From positions 124,001 through 188,000 of the forward strand of contig CAJNOL010000229.1 in assembly GCA_905250125.1 (NCBI GenBank): a DNA stretch of 64,000 bases. Direction: 5' to 3'. This document shows positions 22,401 through 34,600 of this stretch, in pieces. Position 1 is the first letter of the stretch. Each line of letters begins with the position of its first letter. Made by a program: the position numbers and the translations under genes. This DNA comes from Rotaria sordida. Lineage: Eukaryota > Rotifera > Eurotatoria > Philodinida > Philodinidae. A model generated the notes under the pieces. The model did no database searches, had not been told where the DNA came from, and saw only the letters and a list, made by a program, of their open reading frames with translations.

Positions 22401-22419
22401 CGACTGTTATTTTCAACAG

Positions 22420-22760
22420 CAATTCTATTATGTTTGTAAACTAGTCTGTGTTGATAAAGCTCATGTTAAAAAATACGGAATATTATCCTCTCAATCATGT
22501 AAAACATTCTTTCGTCGTAATGTTTTTCATTCAGAAGTTTGTCGTTTCTTATAATTCTATACATTATTTCTAATGAATATCGTTATATGTTTGAATAGAC
22601 AACTCATTTATGTCGCTATAATGGTCAATGTGAAGTGAATATGTTATTAAGACATGTCTCTGTGCATCATGTCGTCTTATTAAATGTTTTTTTTTCAGTT
22701 AGTATGAGTAGCAATCTGATTTATAAGGAAGAACTATATTTTCTAAAAAATCATCATCAA
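22420..22760 (+). pseudogene. Nuclear hormone receptor DNA-binding domain, decayed
   Basis: Seen: after an acceptor-like TTTTCAACAG (ends about 22419) the frame reads VCKLVCVDKAHVKKYGILSS then QSCKTFFRRNVFHSE. This is the first zinc module and P-box helix of a nuclear receptor, but the expected third cysteine is serine and the first CxxC has an extra residue. A TAA follows at about 22550. The second module appears at about 22605 as THLCRYNGQCEVNMLLR. A frame change then gives TCLCASCRLIKCFF, and another gives VSMSSNLIYKEE. Together these match the order of the DBD (CxxC...C-K-F-F-R-R...CRLxKC...GM). Lost zinc ligands, a stop and frameshifts make function unlikely. A 63-codon plus frame at 23058-23249 may be further remnant, unassigned. 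Confidence 0.65.
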
Positions 22761-23401
22761 CAACTAAATTTAACCAAAATAAAGTGTCCAAATATAAAAC
22801 AAGAATACTATGTCGAGTTTTACTTAAAACTTTCGAGATATTTTTCAAGAATATATATTCTTTTTTTTTTAGTCTATATCTCATATACCAGTATTAAATC
22901 TGCTACGTGATTTCCAAGCACTTTGTATCAAAGAACAACAATCGCTTATCTAACGAAATTTACATGATCTTAGTAGTTTATATCCATATTGAATACTTCG
23001 TAATACTGTTTTCTTTTTTCATAATTCTTAGTATATTCATGCTTTTGAAGTAATTATATGCTTTATCAATATGGTCATCATGAAATAATTATTCGTTTTA
23101 GTAAACTTATTACAGATGTAATTGATGTTAATAAACGTACAATACATGCTCATACAAGTTATGAAGTTCATCATGATTTGATTGAGGAAATCGTTGACAA
23201 AATAAAACAAAATCTTGTTATCGATCTAAATCAACTGATCACATTATGAGGAAAGACGTTGCCATGTATATAGTTGTAGTTCTCATTTTTTGCTTTATTA
23301 GAGTGACAAATATTATAGAAATTTATTTGAAATATTTTGATTTGAAAACAAAAAAAAAGTGAAAAAGTTGTCTCTTAACTACTATCATTGTCTTCATCGT
23401 G

Positions 23402-24097
23402 TTACGGAGATAATCCACATTTTTTTCTGCAAGCCTTGTTGACATCCAGAGGATAACCAGGAATTTTTTTTCTCAAGTTATCGATGAAATCTTCGGATTG
23501 ATCGAAAGCAGCTGATAAAGGACCATCGGGAAAACGAAACATATTCAAACCCAATGTCAATAGACCAGGATCTTCGTTGTTGTAACCAACAATTTGCATA
23601 GAAGGAGAACAATCCAAGTTCTGTATGAAATGAATCGCTCCTCTGGGAATTGCAGCAACGTATCCAATGGTAATTTTGTTGAGGACAACTTGTGCGCGAT
23701 TTTCTTGGATAAAACCGACTAGAAGAGATTTTCCGGTAATACTGTAGACACCCTTGGAGGCACGAGGATGTATGTGAGGCAAGATGATACCACAGGGTTC
23801 CAGCATGACTAGTGTGAAAGATATACCTATGCCAGCTAAAGCGGGTGTGGTGGAAAGATTGAAGTAACTAACATTGCCTCCAGGAGTCTTTATCCAATAA
23901 TCTGGATTGAGGAGATTTCTAACATAGTCTGAAGATGTGAATCGATTAGAGTTCTGCAATCCAGTAAGAGGAGTTCGACATTCACTGGCATCACAAACAT
24001 TTTTTTTATTTTGTGTTGTGTAACACTGCGCAACTGAAAGGATGGCAATTGCTACACAGACCAGTTGAATGATGACGTATTGTTGTTGATGATGCAT
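23402..24097 (-). CDS. Secreted cupin (germin/spherulin-like)
   Basis: Seen: a 231-residue single exon with ATG start, a signal peptide at about residues 1-25 (VIIQLVCVAIAILSVAQC), one beta-barrel cupin domain and a Cys-rich tail (CRKKCG). Cupin motif 1 reads ILPHIHPRASKG, with His108 and His110 present, but the glutamate expected about five residues later is Lys115. Motif 2 reads IPRGAIHFIQN with Pro151 and His156. Known: germins bind Mn through three His and one Glu, and spherulin-like germins occur in slime moulds, fungi and plants. The missing Glu suggests altered or absent metal chemistry. Intronless structure and taxonomic spread make horizontal origin plausible (inference). The substrate or ligand is unknown. 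Confidence 0.85.
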   Translation of the reverse strand: MHHQQQYVIIQLVCVAIAILSVAQCYTTQNKKNVCDASECRTPLTGLQNSNRFTSSDYVRNLLNPDYWIKTPGGNVSYFNLSTTPALAGIGISFTLVMLEPCGIILPHIHPRASKGVYSITGKSLLVGFIQENRAQVVLNKITIGYVAAIPRGAIHFIQNLDCSPSMQIVGYNNEDPGLLTLGLNMFRFPDGPLSAAFDQSEDFIDNLRKKIPGYPLDVNKACRKKCGLSP

Positions 24098-24704
24098 TTG
24101 CGAAGTTTTGTAAAAAAAAATGAATAAAAACTGTATTTATATATCACTAATGATGTATTGATGGGATAGAGAAGAAATATTTGTTTGTGGTATAGAGAAA
24201 AAAGAGAAGAAATACTAATATACCAATTACTTCATTTGCCAAGCGAAACGTGTAACCAATAATATTTCAAGATATCATCAATAGGTACAAAAAAAAAAAA
24301 AGATACACAATGCTTAACTATTGTTCTACGTATATAAGGATTACTCATGGCTTTTTTTACGTCGTATATTCTGAAGAGATAATGACAGAGGTAAGATACG
24401 GAAAGGACATGTTTTGTTCTCCTCGATAGTACTTAAAAAATAGAAAAAGAGAGTAACCTATTATTCTATCAATAATAAGGTTATTGATTAGTTTTATTAC
24501 ATAAGCACGTGTTGTAGAGATAGTAGAGAAAAACTTAATAATAATTTGTTTTTTTCTTTCTTTTTTGTTCACAAAGAAAACAATCAGGTACTAACGCACT
24601 TTTGTATTATGTTTGATACAATCGATATTTTTATCACATGAATATAACATGTTGCACAAATACATGAATAAAATAGATCAATAATAATGATGATGTACGA
24701 ATTG

Positions 24705-24877
24705 CAAGGGGAAAAAGCGAGACTTCGTACTTTACCATACTTCACTGTACTTCACTTGTACTTTATTCGTACTTCACTTATACTTCACTCGCACTTCACG
24801 TACTTCACCGCACTTTCATCGTACTTCACGTACTTCAGATTTTTTTAAAGTGGATGAAGTCTCGCTTTTTCCCCTTG
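24705..24877. mobile_element. 173-bp MITE with perfect 22-bp inverted ends and internal minisatellite
   Basis: The left end 24705-24726 (starts CAAGGGGAAAAAGCGAG) is the exact reverse complement of 24856-24877. Between them is a run of roughly a dozen GTACTTCAC-like units of 8-12 bp (24727-24838). AATTG occurs immediately left (24700-24704) and three bases right (24881-24885), so a short target duplication is possible but imperfect. There is no coding capacity. Confidence 0.8.
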
Positions 24878-25676
24878 ACTAATTGTCTTTCACCCGCATC
24901 CACACCCTCAAGATCAGCGTCAATCAATTCAGCTATCTATATAAACCATTTCATTATGCCGGGTTTAATGATGCAAGTATTTTTGTGAAGCTTGAATGTT
25001 TTTTTTTCGAAAATAAAAGTTACTGGTCCTAAAATATTAGCTTATAGTAATCATTTATTTAATATACAGAATCAAACTATTTCTGACTATGGAAATAGAA
25101 AACTAAAATGAAAAAAAACTGTCTCTTAACTACCATCATTGTCTTCATCGTGTTTATCTATTGTCATTACAAATGTAAATTTCAAAATCCAAAATTTTCC
25201 TTAGACAATTATTTATAGATTACTCATCGATAATCGTTGTTATTCTACTGACTTATCTTTGAAATTAGATTTTTAGTCGTGTATCTATATTTGTCGAGCA
25301 ATTTCTAGGATTTTGGTTTTGAATTTATTGAATTTATTCAAATAAGTGGATTTATCTATTCATAGTATACGTATGATACATAAATAACTGTAGCAAACTA
25401 GAGTGAGAGTGATGGCGAGTCTCTCGTCACTCTCAACTAGATACTTACTCTCAGTCTGGTTCTTCCTGTTTGATGAGAAAATTTATGGAAAAATATTTAA
25501 AAAAAAGGATTTTTTTATTCGATTGTAAATCTTATTTATTATATTCAAATAAAATTATTTTTGGATTAAAATGAATAGAAAAAAAAATAGTAATAAAATC
25601 TTCAATATGACAATAAAATATAATAAGTTTATCAGTATAGTATATTCATTGAATAATATTGTTTGTATTGATAGTT

Positions 25677-26949
25677 TTAATTCAATTGTGGTAGAGTGAC
25701 ATTAGCACCTATTGTCGAAGCTAAATTACCCATAGCTACAAGCATAAAGAATTGTTGTAATTTGACAGCTTCATCCATAGTTAAAACATATGGTACTTCT
25801 TGTATGGATTGTTTGTTCCTTTCAAAAGGACCACCTAGATAACTTTTTGATGTTTGTATTATTAATAAATCAGGTGCTAATTGCCAATCAACATTGATAT
25901 CAACAATAAAAAATGAAGTAGTATTAGTTAAACTATCATCATTTTTAAACAATGTTAAAGAACGATAATTTCCATTATTTGATGGTGAATAAAAATAATC
26001 AATACGATCCCAAGAAAAATCATCGGAATATGTTAAACCAAGCATAAAACTACCTTTTGATAGTAAATTATAATCAATAATAACTGCATTAATAAATTTC
26101 GTTGCTTTATCAGCTGGTATATCAATCTCTTTTAAAACTGCTGATTTCTGAGAAAAATAGGTAAAACCAAATAGTACAATACGTGTAATTGTAGTAGAAC
26201 TACTTGATTTGAATGCAGTCACAATATCTTTCCAAGCATTGGTAGCAGCTGAAACGGCCTTGGATAAAGCCAAAATTTTCTCTGAAAGAGTCCGCAGTTG
26301 AGAAACATGAGTTTTATTATGATTCACTGTAGGTGAAATTATTTCAAGATTAAAATATGATAACATTCGATATTTTTGTGGATTAATTTTACTAGCAGCA
26401 ATAAAACGTAAAATATTTAATGCAATTTTTGTTGTTTTTAATTGCCATGGTGTAATCAATGTTAAAAAATTTTCATTTAAAAATTTACTACGATCATTTA
26501 ATATTGAAGTACGTACAACTTTTAACTTTTTATTATAATCAATCGTATAATCAGATTCATTAATATTTGTATTATTCGATAATAATTTATTAATTAATTG
26601 TTGAGAAGTAATATTTATAAAAAGAAAATTAATTGAATATGTCAAATTATCAACAGTTTGACCAATTAATCAAATATATTTAATAGTTAGACTTTTGTTA
26701 TAGCCATCAATTGAACTAGTAAATAAATTTTCATATGAGAATCTTCTTGTATTTAATTATTCAATAAATAATACATTGTCATAAATATCTTCGAATCCAT
26801 AATCTGTTGTTAATGTTGATAGAACTAAACGAAGATTTTGACTTTTTAATTTTGTCATTTTTAATGATTGACTTGATAATTTTAATAAGGCAATATGAGT
26901 TTGTAATGTTGATAGAATTGAATCATTATATGATGCTAATACTTCACCT
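25677..26949 (-). pseudogene. Long unidentified ORF broken by in-frame stops
   Basis: The minus strand stays in one frame from 26978 to 25677 (434 codons) with only two interruptions, TAA at 26759-26757 and TGA at 26672-26670. The longest uninterrupted part (322 codons, to TAA at 25677) has many Ser/Thr/Asn and N-glycosylation-type sequons. It contains no acceptor site that could splice the stops out. Phrases such as KGEVLASYNDSILSTLQTH and YVLTMDEAVKLQQFFMLVAM look like real protein. The family is not recognised; it may be a secreted or membrane ectodomain. Reading continues in the same frame beyond the transposon at 26950-27757 (LPVLHTLEIVY, then TAA at 27773-27771), which suggests the element landed in this already or subsequently dead gene. 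Confidence 0.5.
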
Positions 26950-27757
26950 TTAACTCTAGTAGTACTGGCCAGGATCATTTTTGACCCTGCCTCAAAAATT
27001 TAAAAATATACTAGAAATATTTTGCTTTTTCCCAGTTTTTAGAAGCAACTAGCATTCCTTATGAATAGATATATGTTGTTGAATCTAAAAAGGAATACAT
27101 TTGTTTTTCATATCATTACAACCTTTTGATACAAGACCATCTCTTCAGTATACAACAAATATATAACAAGAAAGGAGAAAAAGTCAAACTTGGCATATAT
27201 AATTCAATAACTCATTCACTAATCTAAGTGGATACATATTTCTAATCTATTAAAAAATATGTTTTTTTTGAGTGGTTTCAAGCTATTCAACCATTATAGT
27301 AGATCAAATGTATGGCTTGCTTTTCTTTCTTGTTTTATATTTTGTGAATAATGAGGTCAAGATATCATATTAAAAACTTGTAAAATCATGAAGAAGGAGA
27401 CCATTTTTTTTTATTCAACTTCATATATCAATCTATTGTTTCAGCTGATGCCAGTTTATCTAGTGCTTCTTCATTTACTTGTGGCCTCTAGATTGAAGTT
27501 TTTTTCCTCATATAATTTGTATCCAACTGGGTGTGGGTGTAGTTTTCCTACACGCACACCCACATCCTTCTATTAAATGTATTTTTCGTATTACTTGTTC
27601 TAAATAAAGAATATCATTTTAATAATTTTTTCTATTAGGTCAAATATGAAAACAGCATATTTCGTCAGGAAACTGATCCAAAAGTAAACAAAATTAATTT
27701 ATGAAAACATATGTTGATAGTAAAGTGCTTAAAAAAGGCCGGTACTACTAGGGTTAA
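26950..27757. mobile_element. piggyBac-like non-autonomous element bounded by TTAA
   Basis: TTAA at 26950-26953 and 27754-27757 flank an 800-bp segment. Its ends are CTCTAGTAGTACTGGCC (left) and CCCTAGTAGTACCGGCC (right, read inward), identical at 15 of 17 positions. Known: piggyBac elements insert at TTAA, duplicate it, and start CCC/CCY. The left subterminal GGATCATTTTTGACCC palindrome is also in the style of such elements. No transposase frame is present. The interior carries a telomere-like hairpin (27529-27567). Confidence 0.7.
27529..27567. repeat. Inverted pair of telomere-like repeats inside the piggyBac-like element
   Basis: gggtgtgggtgt (27529-27540) and cacgcacacccacatcc (27551-27567) face each other with about 10 bp between them. 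Confidence 0.55.
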
Positions 27758-29529
27758 TGAAACAATATGATTAATATACAATTTCAAGAGTGTGAAGAAC
27801 TGGAAGAGTATTTTCATCGCTACCCTCGATAACGATGTTTGTTGAGCTACGTCATCATTCCAGTCGTATCTATATCAGTACAAATGCACGCTTATATACT
27901 AGTCACAGAAGAAAAGCGAACGTGAAACACACATCATCAAGGTCAACAGTATGAAGAAGTCATATTGAGAAAAGAAGTGATGTCTAACAGTCAATAATTG
28001 TTACAAAGAGCTTAATTTCTCTCATGTTTATCAGTTGAGTCAATTCATCAATTATTAAAAAATCAAACTTTGAAGTGTTCTTATAAGAAATCAGTAACTG
28101 TATGGAAAAAAAAGTAGATCATTAGTCCGAAACAAATGTAAAAATATACTGAAGACAAATATTTGTAAGTTTGAAATTTTGAATTAGGCATTAGAGCAGA
28201 ATAGTTTCTCACAAACTATTGCTATTAGTAGAGTCAAGAGAAATTCAACATTTTGATTAATATGTGCAGATACTTACTTAAATAGAATTCTGAGCAATAT
28301 TTTCCAGTAACCATAAAAGTTATAGAAAAGTATTTTCTGCTATTCAGAACTTTGTACTAACAAAACAAACTACATGTATTTTTTTTTTCCGTTACTTGTT
28401 ATTCTGTGTTCAATTATTATGAAATCATCAGTTTCTTTGACTATCTATAGCTGACATACTCTATTGAAATAAATCTCAAAATCAATAAAAGAAAAAAAAA
28501 AAAAGATTGACTTGTTAAGCTAAATCACATTGTTCATTTTTTTCTCATAGATTTACTAAACATATGTCGGATTAGCTGTTTTTTTTTTTTTATTGAAATA
28601 GTTAAGTTCTAAGCTAAAAACAACACTTCAGATTTCAAACAAAATTAATAAGCCTATAAATTTCTCAATTATCTTTTGCTTAAAAAAACAAAAACAAATG
28701 TAATATTCTAAACATCATTTAATCTTTACTTTAACAATGAAAAGATTTTCTTCGGAAAAAAAAAAGAAAAATAATAAGAGCAATGTCTATTGATCATTTT
28801 GTTGATTGATGAATACAATACTTGATATTTTCATAAAATCACATGTACCGACATACTGGCCTTTATTAAATAAATAAAACAAATGTTCATCTTAATAAAC
28901 AACAGACATTCTCATGTGATTATTTATCTCATCATTATTGCATAAAATCAAATCATATTATTTGATCTTTAATTAATCTTCTATCATTTCATTAGTGACT
29001 ATATATATATATCATAAAGATTTCCGACATTTAGTATTTCTTTTGTTAAGACGGAAACAACTCACTTTTTTTGTTTTTGTTTTCTTTCTATACCATTCTT
29101 AACGAAAAGGATCATTGATTGTTCTCTTGGTTAATCCATATGAAGCGATGTCCCTATTTTATTAATTGGTCATCGACATCAACAGAACTAATACTAAGTA
29201 TGCACAATGGTTTAGCTTGAAAAAATAAAAGAAAGAAGAAGAAGAAGAAGAAAAAAAAGAAGAAAATGTGAGAAAAAAGAAAAGGAATGAATTTCACCGT
29301 TCCCTCACTGTTTTTGTTCCTTTTTCTTATCTATACACTGCATCGTTGTCCAAGGTGAACGAACAATAGCAAAAGTATTTGTTCTAATTGCAGTACGAGA
29401 GGGAGAGAGAGAGTACATTGTTCGATTTCATCATCCGTCCGCGATCAACACTTGACATTTGTGACAGTTAATCATTGTACTTTTATATATTTGTGATTTA
29501 CTGATTTAATTCAATCTAATTATTAAACA
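27758..29529. other. Intergenic, upstream of tetraspanin
   Basis: AT-rich with many poly-A/poly-T runs, a purine-rich AAG tract near 29232-29280 and a GAGAG tract near 29400. No gene recognised. The short interval before 29530 probably holds the tetraspanin promoter. Confidence 0.4.
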
Positions 29530-31146
29530 ATGGCTTGTTGTTTATGTGCGAAATATTTACTTTTATTTTTCAATTTAATTATATGGGTAAAGTATTGAAT
29601 TATTTTTTAATTATTGATTGATTGTTGTTCTTTCATTTAGTTAACAGGTGGTGTTTTTCTTAGTTGTGGAATTCTTGTTTTATATAAACGTGATTTACAT
29701 GAATTATTTGCACTTTTATCTTATGATTCACATCTTGTACCATCATTTCTTAATGTTGGTTATGTATTAATTGGTGTTGGTGCACTTGTCTTTATTGTTG
29801 GTTTACTTGGGTGTTGTGGTTCAGTACGTGAATCTCGACTTTTACTTGGACTTGTAAGTAATTTAAAAAATAAATATTTTGATTAATAAAAAAAAACAAA
29901 ACATTATTTTAATTATATAGTATGTCTTTTTTATTATACTTGTCATGGGTGGAGAACTTGTTGTAGCTATGTATACAGTACTATTAGGTGATGAATGGGA
30001 TACAAGATTACCCAATACATTAAAAAGACGTCTTTTAACATATAATTATTCAATACCACAAAGATTTGAATTTGATTTGGATACTGTTCATAAACAGGTA
30101 TTGATAAAAAAAAAAAGTTTTTTTTTTATTCTACATTTAATAGGTATGATTTTTATCGTTGCTTTTTCGCTTTCATTTTACTCCTAGAAGTTAAGAATCG
30201 GGTAATATACATCAAAGAAAAACAGCAAACTATGTGACATTTCAACTAACACTATAGAATTCAGTACTTGTAGAGTTATCCAAAACTTTGCAAAATCGTT
30301 TGCATAACTTCATTATTTTTAAAAGTTTTAATGAATTATAAATTTATCGTATGTAACGTAACATAATTATACAAAGCGATACGTAGTATCTAGTGTAGAT
30401 GTGGCTATTCTCTGTACCCACACCCTAATTATCACGTTTCTTCTGTTTATATCACTATTACTAAAAGAGATAATGTCATTTAAAAACATCGTCCTAAGTA
30501 TTCGAAGCTTATGTAGATACAATTAGGTAGAGACTACTCTTTGTTTACATATAAACTAATTTTCGTTAAGGCTCAGAATTTACGAGACACCATTTAGAGA
30601 GTCTATGATTTTTTTATAGATCTCTAAATCTACAATTCCTTCTCGTTCACTTGACATATATTTATAGTAATATCGTATAACGGTGCTATGATCATGAAAG
30701 CATTAGAAATGTTAAGGACAAATAAAAATTTTAATAATTATTCAACAAAAAAAAACTTATATATTGATTTAGTTTACATGTTGTGGTATTGATGGTCCAT
30801 CGGATTTTCATGCTAATACTGATTATAAAATATTTGGTAATCGTCTTCCATCATCGTGTTGTAATCATTTATTAAATGGTATTTGTAATGATACTGATTC
30901 ATATCGATTAGGTTGTTTTCAAATCATAAATGAATATATGCAACTTTATTCAAGATTAATTGTTTTTGTTGGAATAGGAATTGCTTTACTTGAAGTAAAA
31001 ACGAAAGAAACCAAAAAAAAAAAAAACGACCATTCTAGATAAAATTAATTTATAAATTTCTATTTGTTTTTCTTTTTTAGTTAATTGCATTAATTATGGC
31101 TGTATGTGTATGTCGAAATAAAACTGACGAAGATGAATTTTATTAA
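29530..31146 (+). CDS. Tetraspanin
   Basis: Four-pass membrane organiser. Five exons with GT...AG introns: 29530-29586, 29641-29853, 29921-30097, 30773-30994, 31081-31146, all junctions in phase 0, giving 244 residues. Seen: MACCLCAKYLLLFFNLIIW (TM1 start), a small loop, TM2 ending VGLLGCCGSVRES, TM3 YVFFIILVMGGELVVAMY, and a large extracellular loop with the hallmark FTCCGIDGP followed by LPSSCCNH and two later cysteines. TM4 is followed by a short cytosolic tail ending DEDEFY. The CCG motif and downstream paired cysteines are diagnostic of the family. Three introns are short (54-86 nt); the third is 675 nt. An AATAAA-type signal at about 31160 lies in the 33-bp gap to the convergent gene. 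Confidence 0.93.
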
Positions 31147-31179
31147 TATATACATGTTTAAATAAAATGAATAAATATT

Positions 31180-31681
31180 CTATAATGATTGATAGGAAAA
31201 AATAAGTTTTCCTGAAAGTGCAGCCATAATTTGTGTTGCTAATAGAAGTAGACTAAATGATATTCCATAGATATATGATGGCCAACCATTATGATGCATT
31301 AATCGAGATGCTTCACACATAGCTAAAAGAAGAGTTAATGATGCAAGAAGATAAGCTCCGGGGGCTAATAAATTCCAATACTTCCAAAAATGTCTATAAA
31401 AACCATTGAATTCTTGGAATAAGTAAATAAAATTTTCTTTTTTTTTTTTACTTGATAATCATAAATGATGATGTAATTATACCGATAAATGTGAAAATAA
31501 GACTAAAAATACTCATAATTCGAGATAGATGAAGTTGATTATATTTAGGTGATGAATGAAAATAATCGATATTGGTTTCTTTTTCCCAATTACGTGAAGA
31601 TAAAGCTGTACAAGCAACAATTAAAGCTAATATACCAAGTATAGAACCACATAATGCTATTAAACGATCGCAACGATTCAT
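31180..31681 (-). CDS. Small four-transmembrane protein (claudin/PMP22-like topology)
   Basis: Two exons on the minus strand: 31681-31452 and 31393-31180, joined across a 58-nt intron (gtaaaa...ttatag), giving 147 residues ending LIFSYQSL. Seen: TM1 LIALCGSILGILALIVACTA, then an extracellular loop with SRNWEKET (a W in the place where claudin-like proteins carry W-x-x-W). TM2 is MSIFSLIFTFIGIITSSFMI, TM3 AYLLASLTLLLAMCEA and TM4 YGISFSLLLLATQIMAALSG. The claudin GLWxxC signature is not complete, so only the topology is claimed. It faces the tetraspanin tail-to-tail, and the two 3' ends probably overlap in their UTRs. Confidence 0.75.
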
Positions 31682-34600
31682 TATATTAATAGCGCCATTT
31701 TCTTTTTACTAATTTCATCGTTGATATCGAATAACTTTATTCATAAGACTATTTCTATAAATTGCAAACAATTGAACTAATCAAGAAGAAATACATGGCA
31801 AATTGAATATCAATTCATGTAAAAAAGATCGCTAACAAAACATTAGTCTAATGTGTGATCAGAAAGGTTTTTGTTACATAGGAGTGAAATAACCTTTGAA
31901 AAGTCCAAAGAATTAGTTTGGACGAAACTTGTGGATCGATGTTACCGGTGAACATATTTGTGCATTTTGGCCTACTTGAAAGCATTTTAGACGAGTAGAA
32001 AGCTATTATAGGTCGCGATCGGAATTCGAATATCGGTTTGGAGATGTTGTATCTATTTTTGTTCAAGAGTAGTAAGGGACTTTTTGAAAGACCCGGAAAA
32101 GTTACTTTTAATGGTGAGCTAACAAGTTTTTGTTTACTCTATAAATCTCTTTTCGAATGTGCTAATAGTTGTCGGAATCAGTCGTTTTGTAGAGCAAGCT
32201 TTTAACGAAGATTGTTTTCAAAAGCTCCTTGCAACCTAAAACGGTTATTGTTGATTTTTCAAAAATGAATATTGAGGAAAAACGAAAATTTAGCTGCTTT
32301 GCCGTTCACTAGTCTGGAACAAAATTTCTGGTCCTAACTTATAGCTTTTGACTCGTCGGAAATACTTCCTAGCAAGTCAAACATGAACAAATATCTTGTC
32401 TAAAAATTTTTCGATCATCTACCTAGCATTTAAGACAAGCATTTATTACTTCAATGGAAGTAAACGATTGATATGAATCATAGGTGTTTAAAAAAAAATA
32501 TGCAGTGTTTTTTTCTATAAAACATCTAATGATTAGCATTTTATTATTATTTTTACGAAACACGCTTTATCCTTCACATGGCAGTCTTGCCAACAAAATC
32601 ACTGACTGGATGAGAGTGTAATATGGTAATTTTCAATAGGCTGAAAAACAACCAGCATCAGCATCAAGGTAATTGAGTATATTGAATTCATGCGAGTCAA
32701 AAAAAAAGAAATAAAATGAAGTACTGTAAGTGATTCAGTCAATGTATGTCAGAATGAAGATAAAATTTAATCAATGTCATCGAAAATGCTGATTTTTTTT
32801 TTCTTAAATTCACACAATATGGAATTTGTCCTTTGGAACATTGATTGGATTCGATAGTGATAAATTTTCACGGTAGTCTTGGTTGTCATAGAAAGCTAAG
32901 GTGATCGTTTCTTTCCCGACCATAAGTTTTTAGACTTTTTATTTTTATTCTATATGCGCTTCAAAATTTACATATTATTTCGTGTGTTTTCGAAGAATGA
33001 TTTTTTCGATAAAAAAAGTTGACACTCGACTCCGATTCTCAATCACAGTATATCCGATCGAACTGAAACTTTCTTCTACTTATATATTAGAAAGTGTTTA
33101 GGATAGCTAATTTTTTTCTTGTTTCAAAATATAATGTATCGCTGATTTTCACTAGTGTTGATCAAAAGAAGTTGCATTTAACAAAACACATGTATTTTTG
33201 CGTGTATGCTCAGTATTATGATCATTGATTCGAGTGGAAGAAAATAAAAAGAAACCAGAAAAAAAGTGAGTACCTCAAACAGTGTCTGGTATCTGTTAGA
33301 AACTGTCAACTCTATCAGATGTATTGCAGCTGCGAAAGCGAGGCAATGAAAGTGGTGCTCGTTAGGCTTAAAACTTTCGGGCCCAATCGAACCATACTTT
33401 GATATTTTCAATGAAATTGTCTAATTAGAATTGGATAGTCGCTCCAAAGATTCGAAATACTTTTTGTTTTTTTTTTGGATTCAATGACTAGCACATCCTA
33501 CACATTTCTCAGATGATTAAAGCTCATTGAGTTCGAAACTGATACTAACCCGACAGGCTCTAGGTGAGAAAGACGATTTTTCAGCCTTTGCAATCCTGAT
33601 ATCTCTCAGTAAGAAACATTTGAAAATTTTGAATCTATGACAATGTCTGCTCTGTTCATCGAAAATCTATCTACCATGAGTTTCAAAATTTTCTGATAAG
33701 ACGGAGAGGGTACTCTTTAATGGTTTGACTATATGCACGAATAACTAATACACGAATTAAGTTAAGATTATTAATTACTTTTTATAATCCAATGTTATAT
33801 GAATTTACATTATGATTAATTATGATTCTTATTTAATGGGCTCAACATTAACGCTGATTTTTCGTGATGCTGAATAACTATTGTATCGATTGTTCCTTGT
33901 GGTCAATTTTCCTTCTGCAATGATGACATCCGTCTTGAAAAATTTTCTTGTTTTAATAGATTATTCTACGACATATACTGTTCTGCTTTTTTTTGTATTT
34001 ATAATTAGATATTTAAAATAAAAACTACATAGAATCGATATTTATTCTTATATATTCATATTTCTCACAGTAGTATTCCAAAAATATACAATTCGAGGAT
34101 TATAATCAAATAGGAAATGTAAGAATTGATATTTTTCTTTATTGAACAATTTAAATAACTAATGAAAGAATGAGTTAATTAGTTTTGACAAGCCGAAAAT
34201 GACTTCCTTCTATAATTGTCTTCCCCTCCGGAAATGATAATGACTACTCAAGAAATTTTCTATGCATATAAATGATGCTGAGCCTATATATTTAAATTTT
34301 TAATTCAACTATATTCTACTTTTTAAAAGAAAAAGGTTTAGACAGTAATTATATATCTTCTGTTTATTAGTAAAAATCTTCAGTGTTTTTGCAAGTTAAA
34401 GAAACAAGTGTAAGTTATTATAGCCACTTAAAACTATATGATGTAAAACAGTATTCTGCTTATCTATTATTTATTAGTTCTATAGAACAAATGAAAAATG
34501 TATATCCTAATGAAATCAAACACATAACACATTATCCCTTTACTATATTCCTAAAAACAAAAAAAAATCCGAATATTTTGTCAAGTAATCGATTGTGCAA

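Noticed and set aside
24705..24877. CRISPR-like array from the regular GTACTTCAC units
   Set aside because: Units are short, contiguous and without unique spacers, and the genome is eukaryotic.
25400..25450. Palindromic GAGTGAGAG/CTCTCAC sequence as a terminator or RNA hairpin
   Set aside because: Short, imperfect and not placed at a gene end; could be chance.
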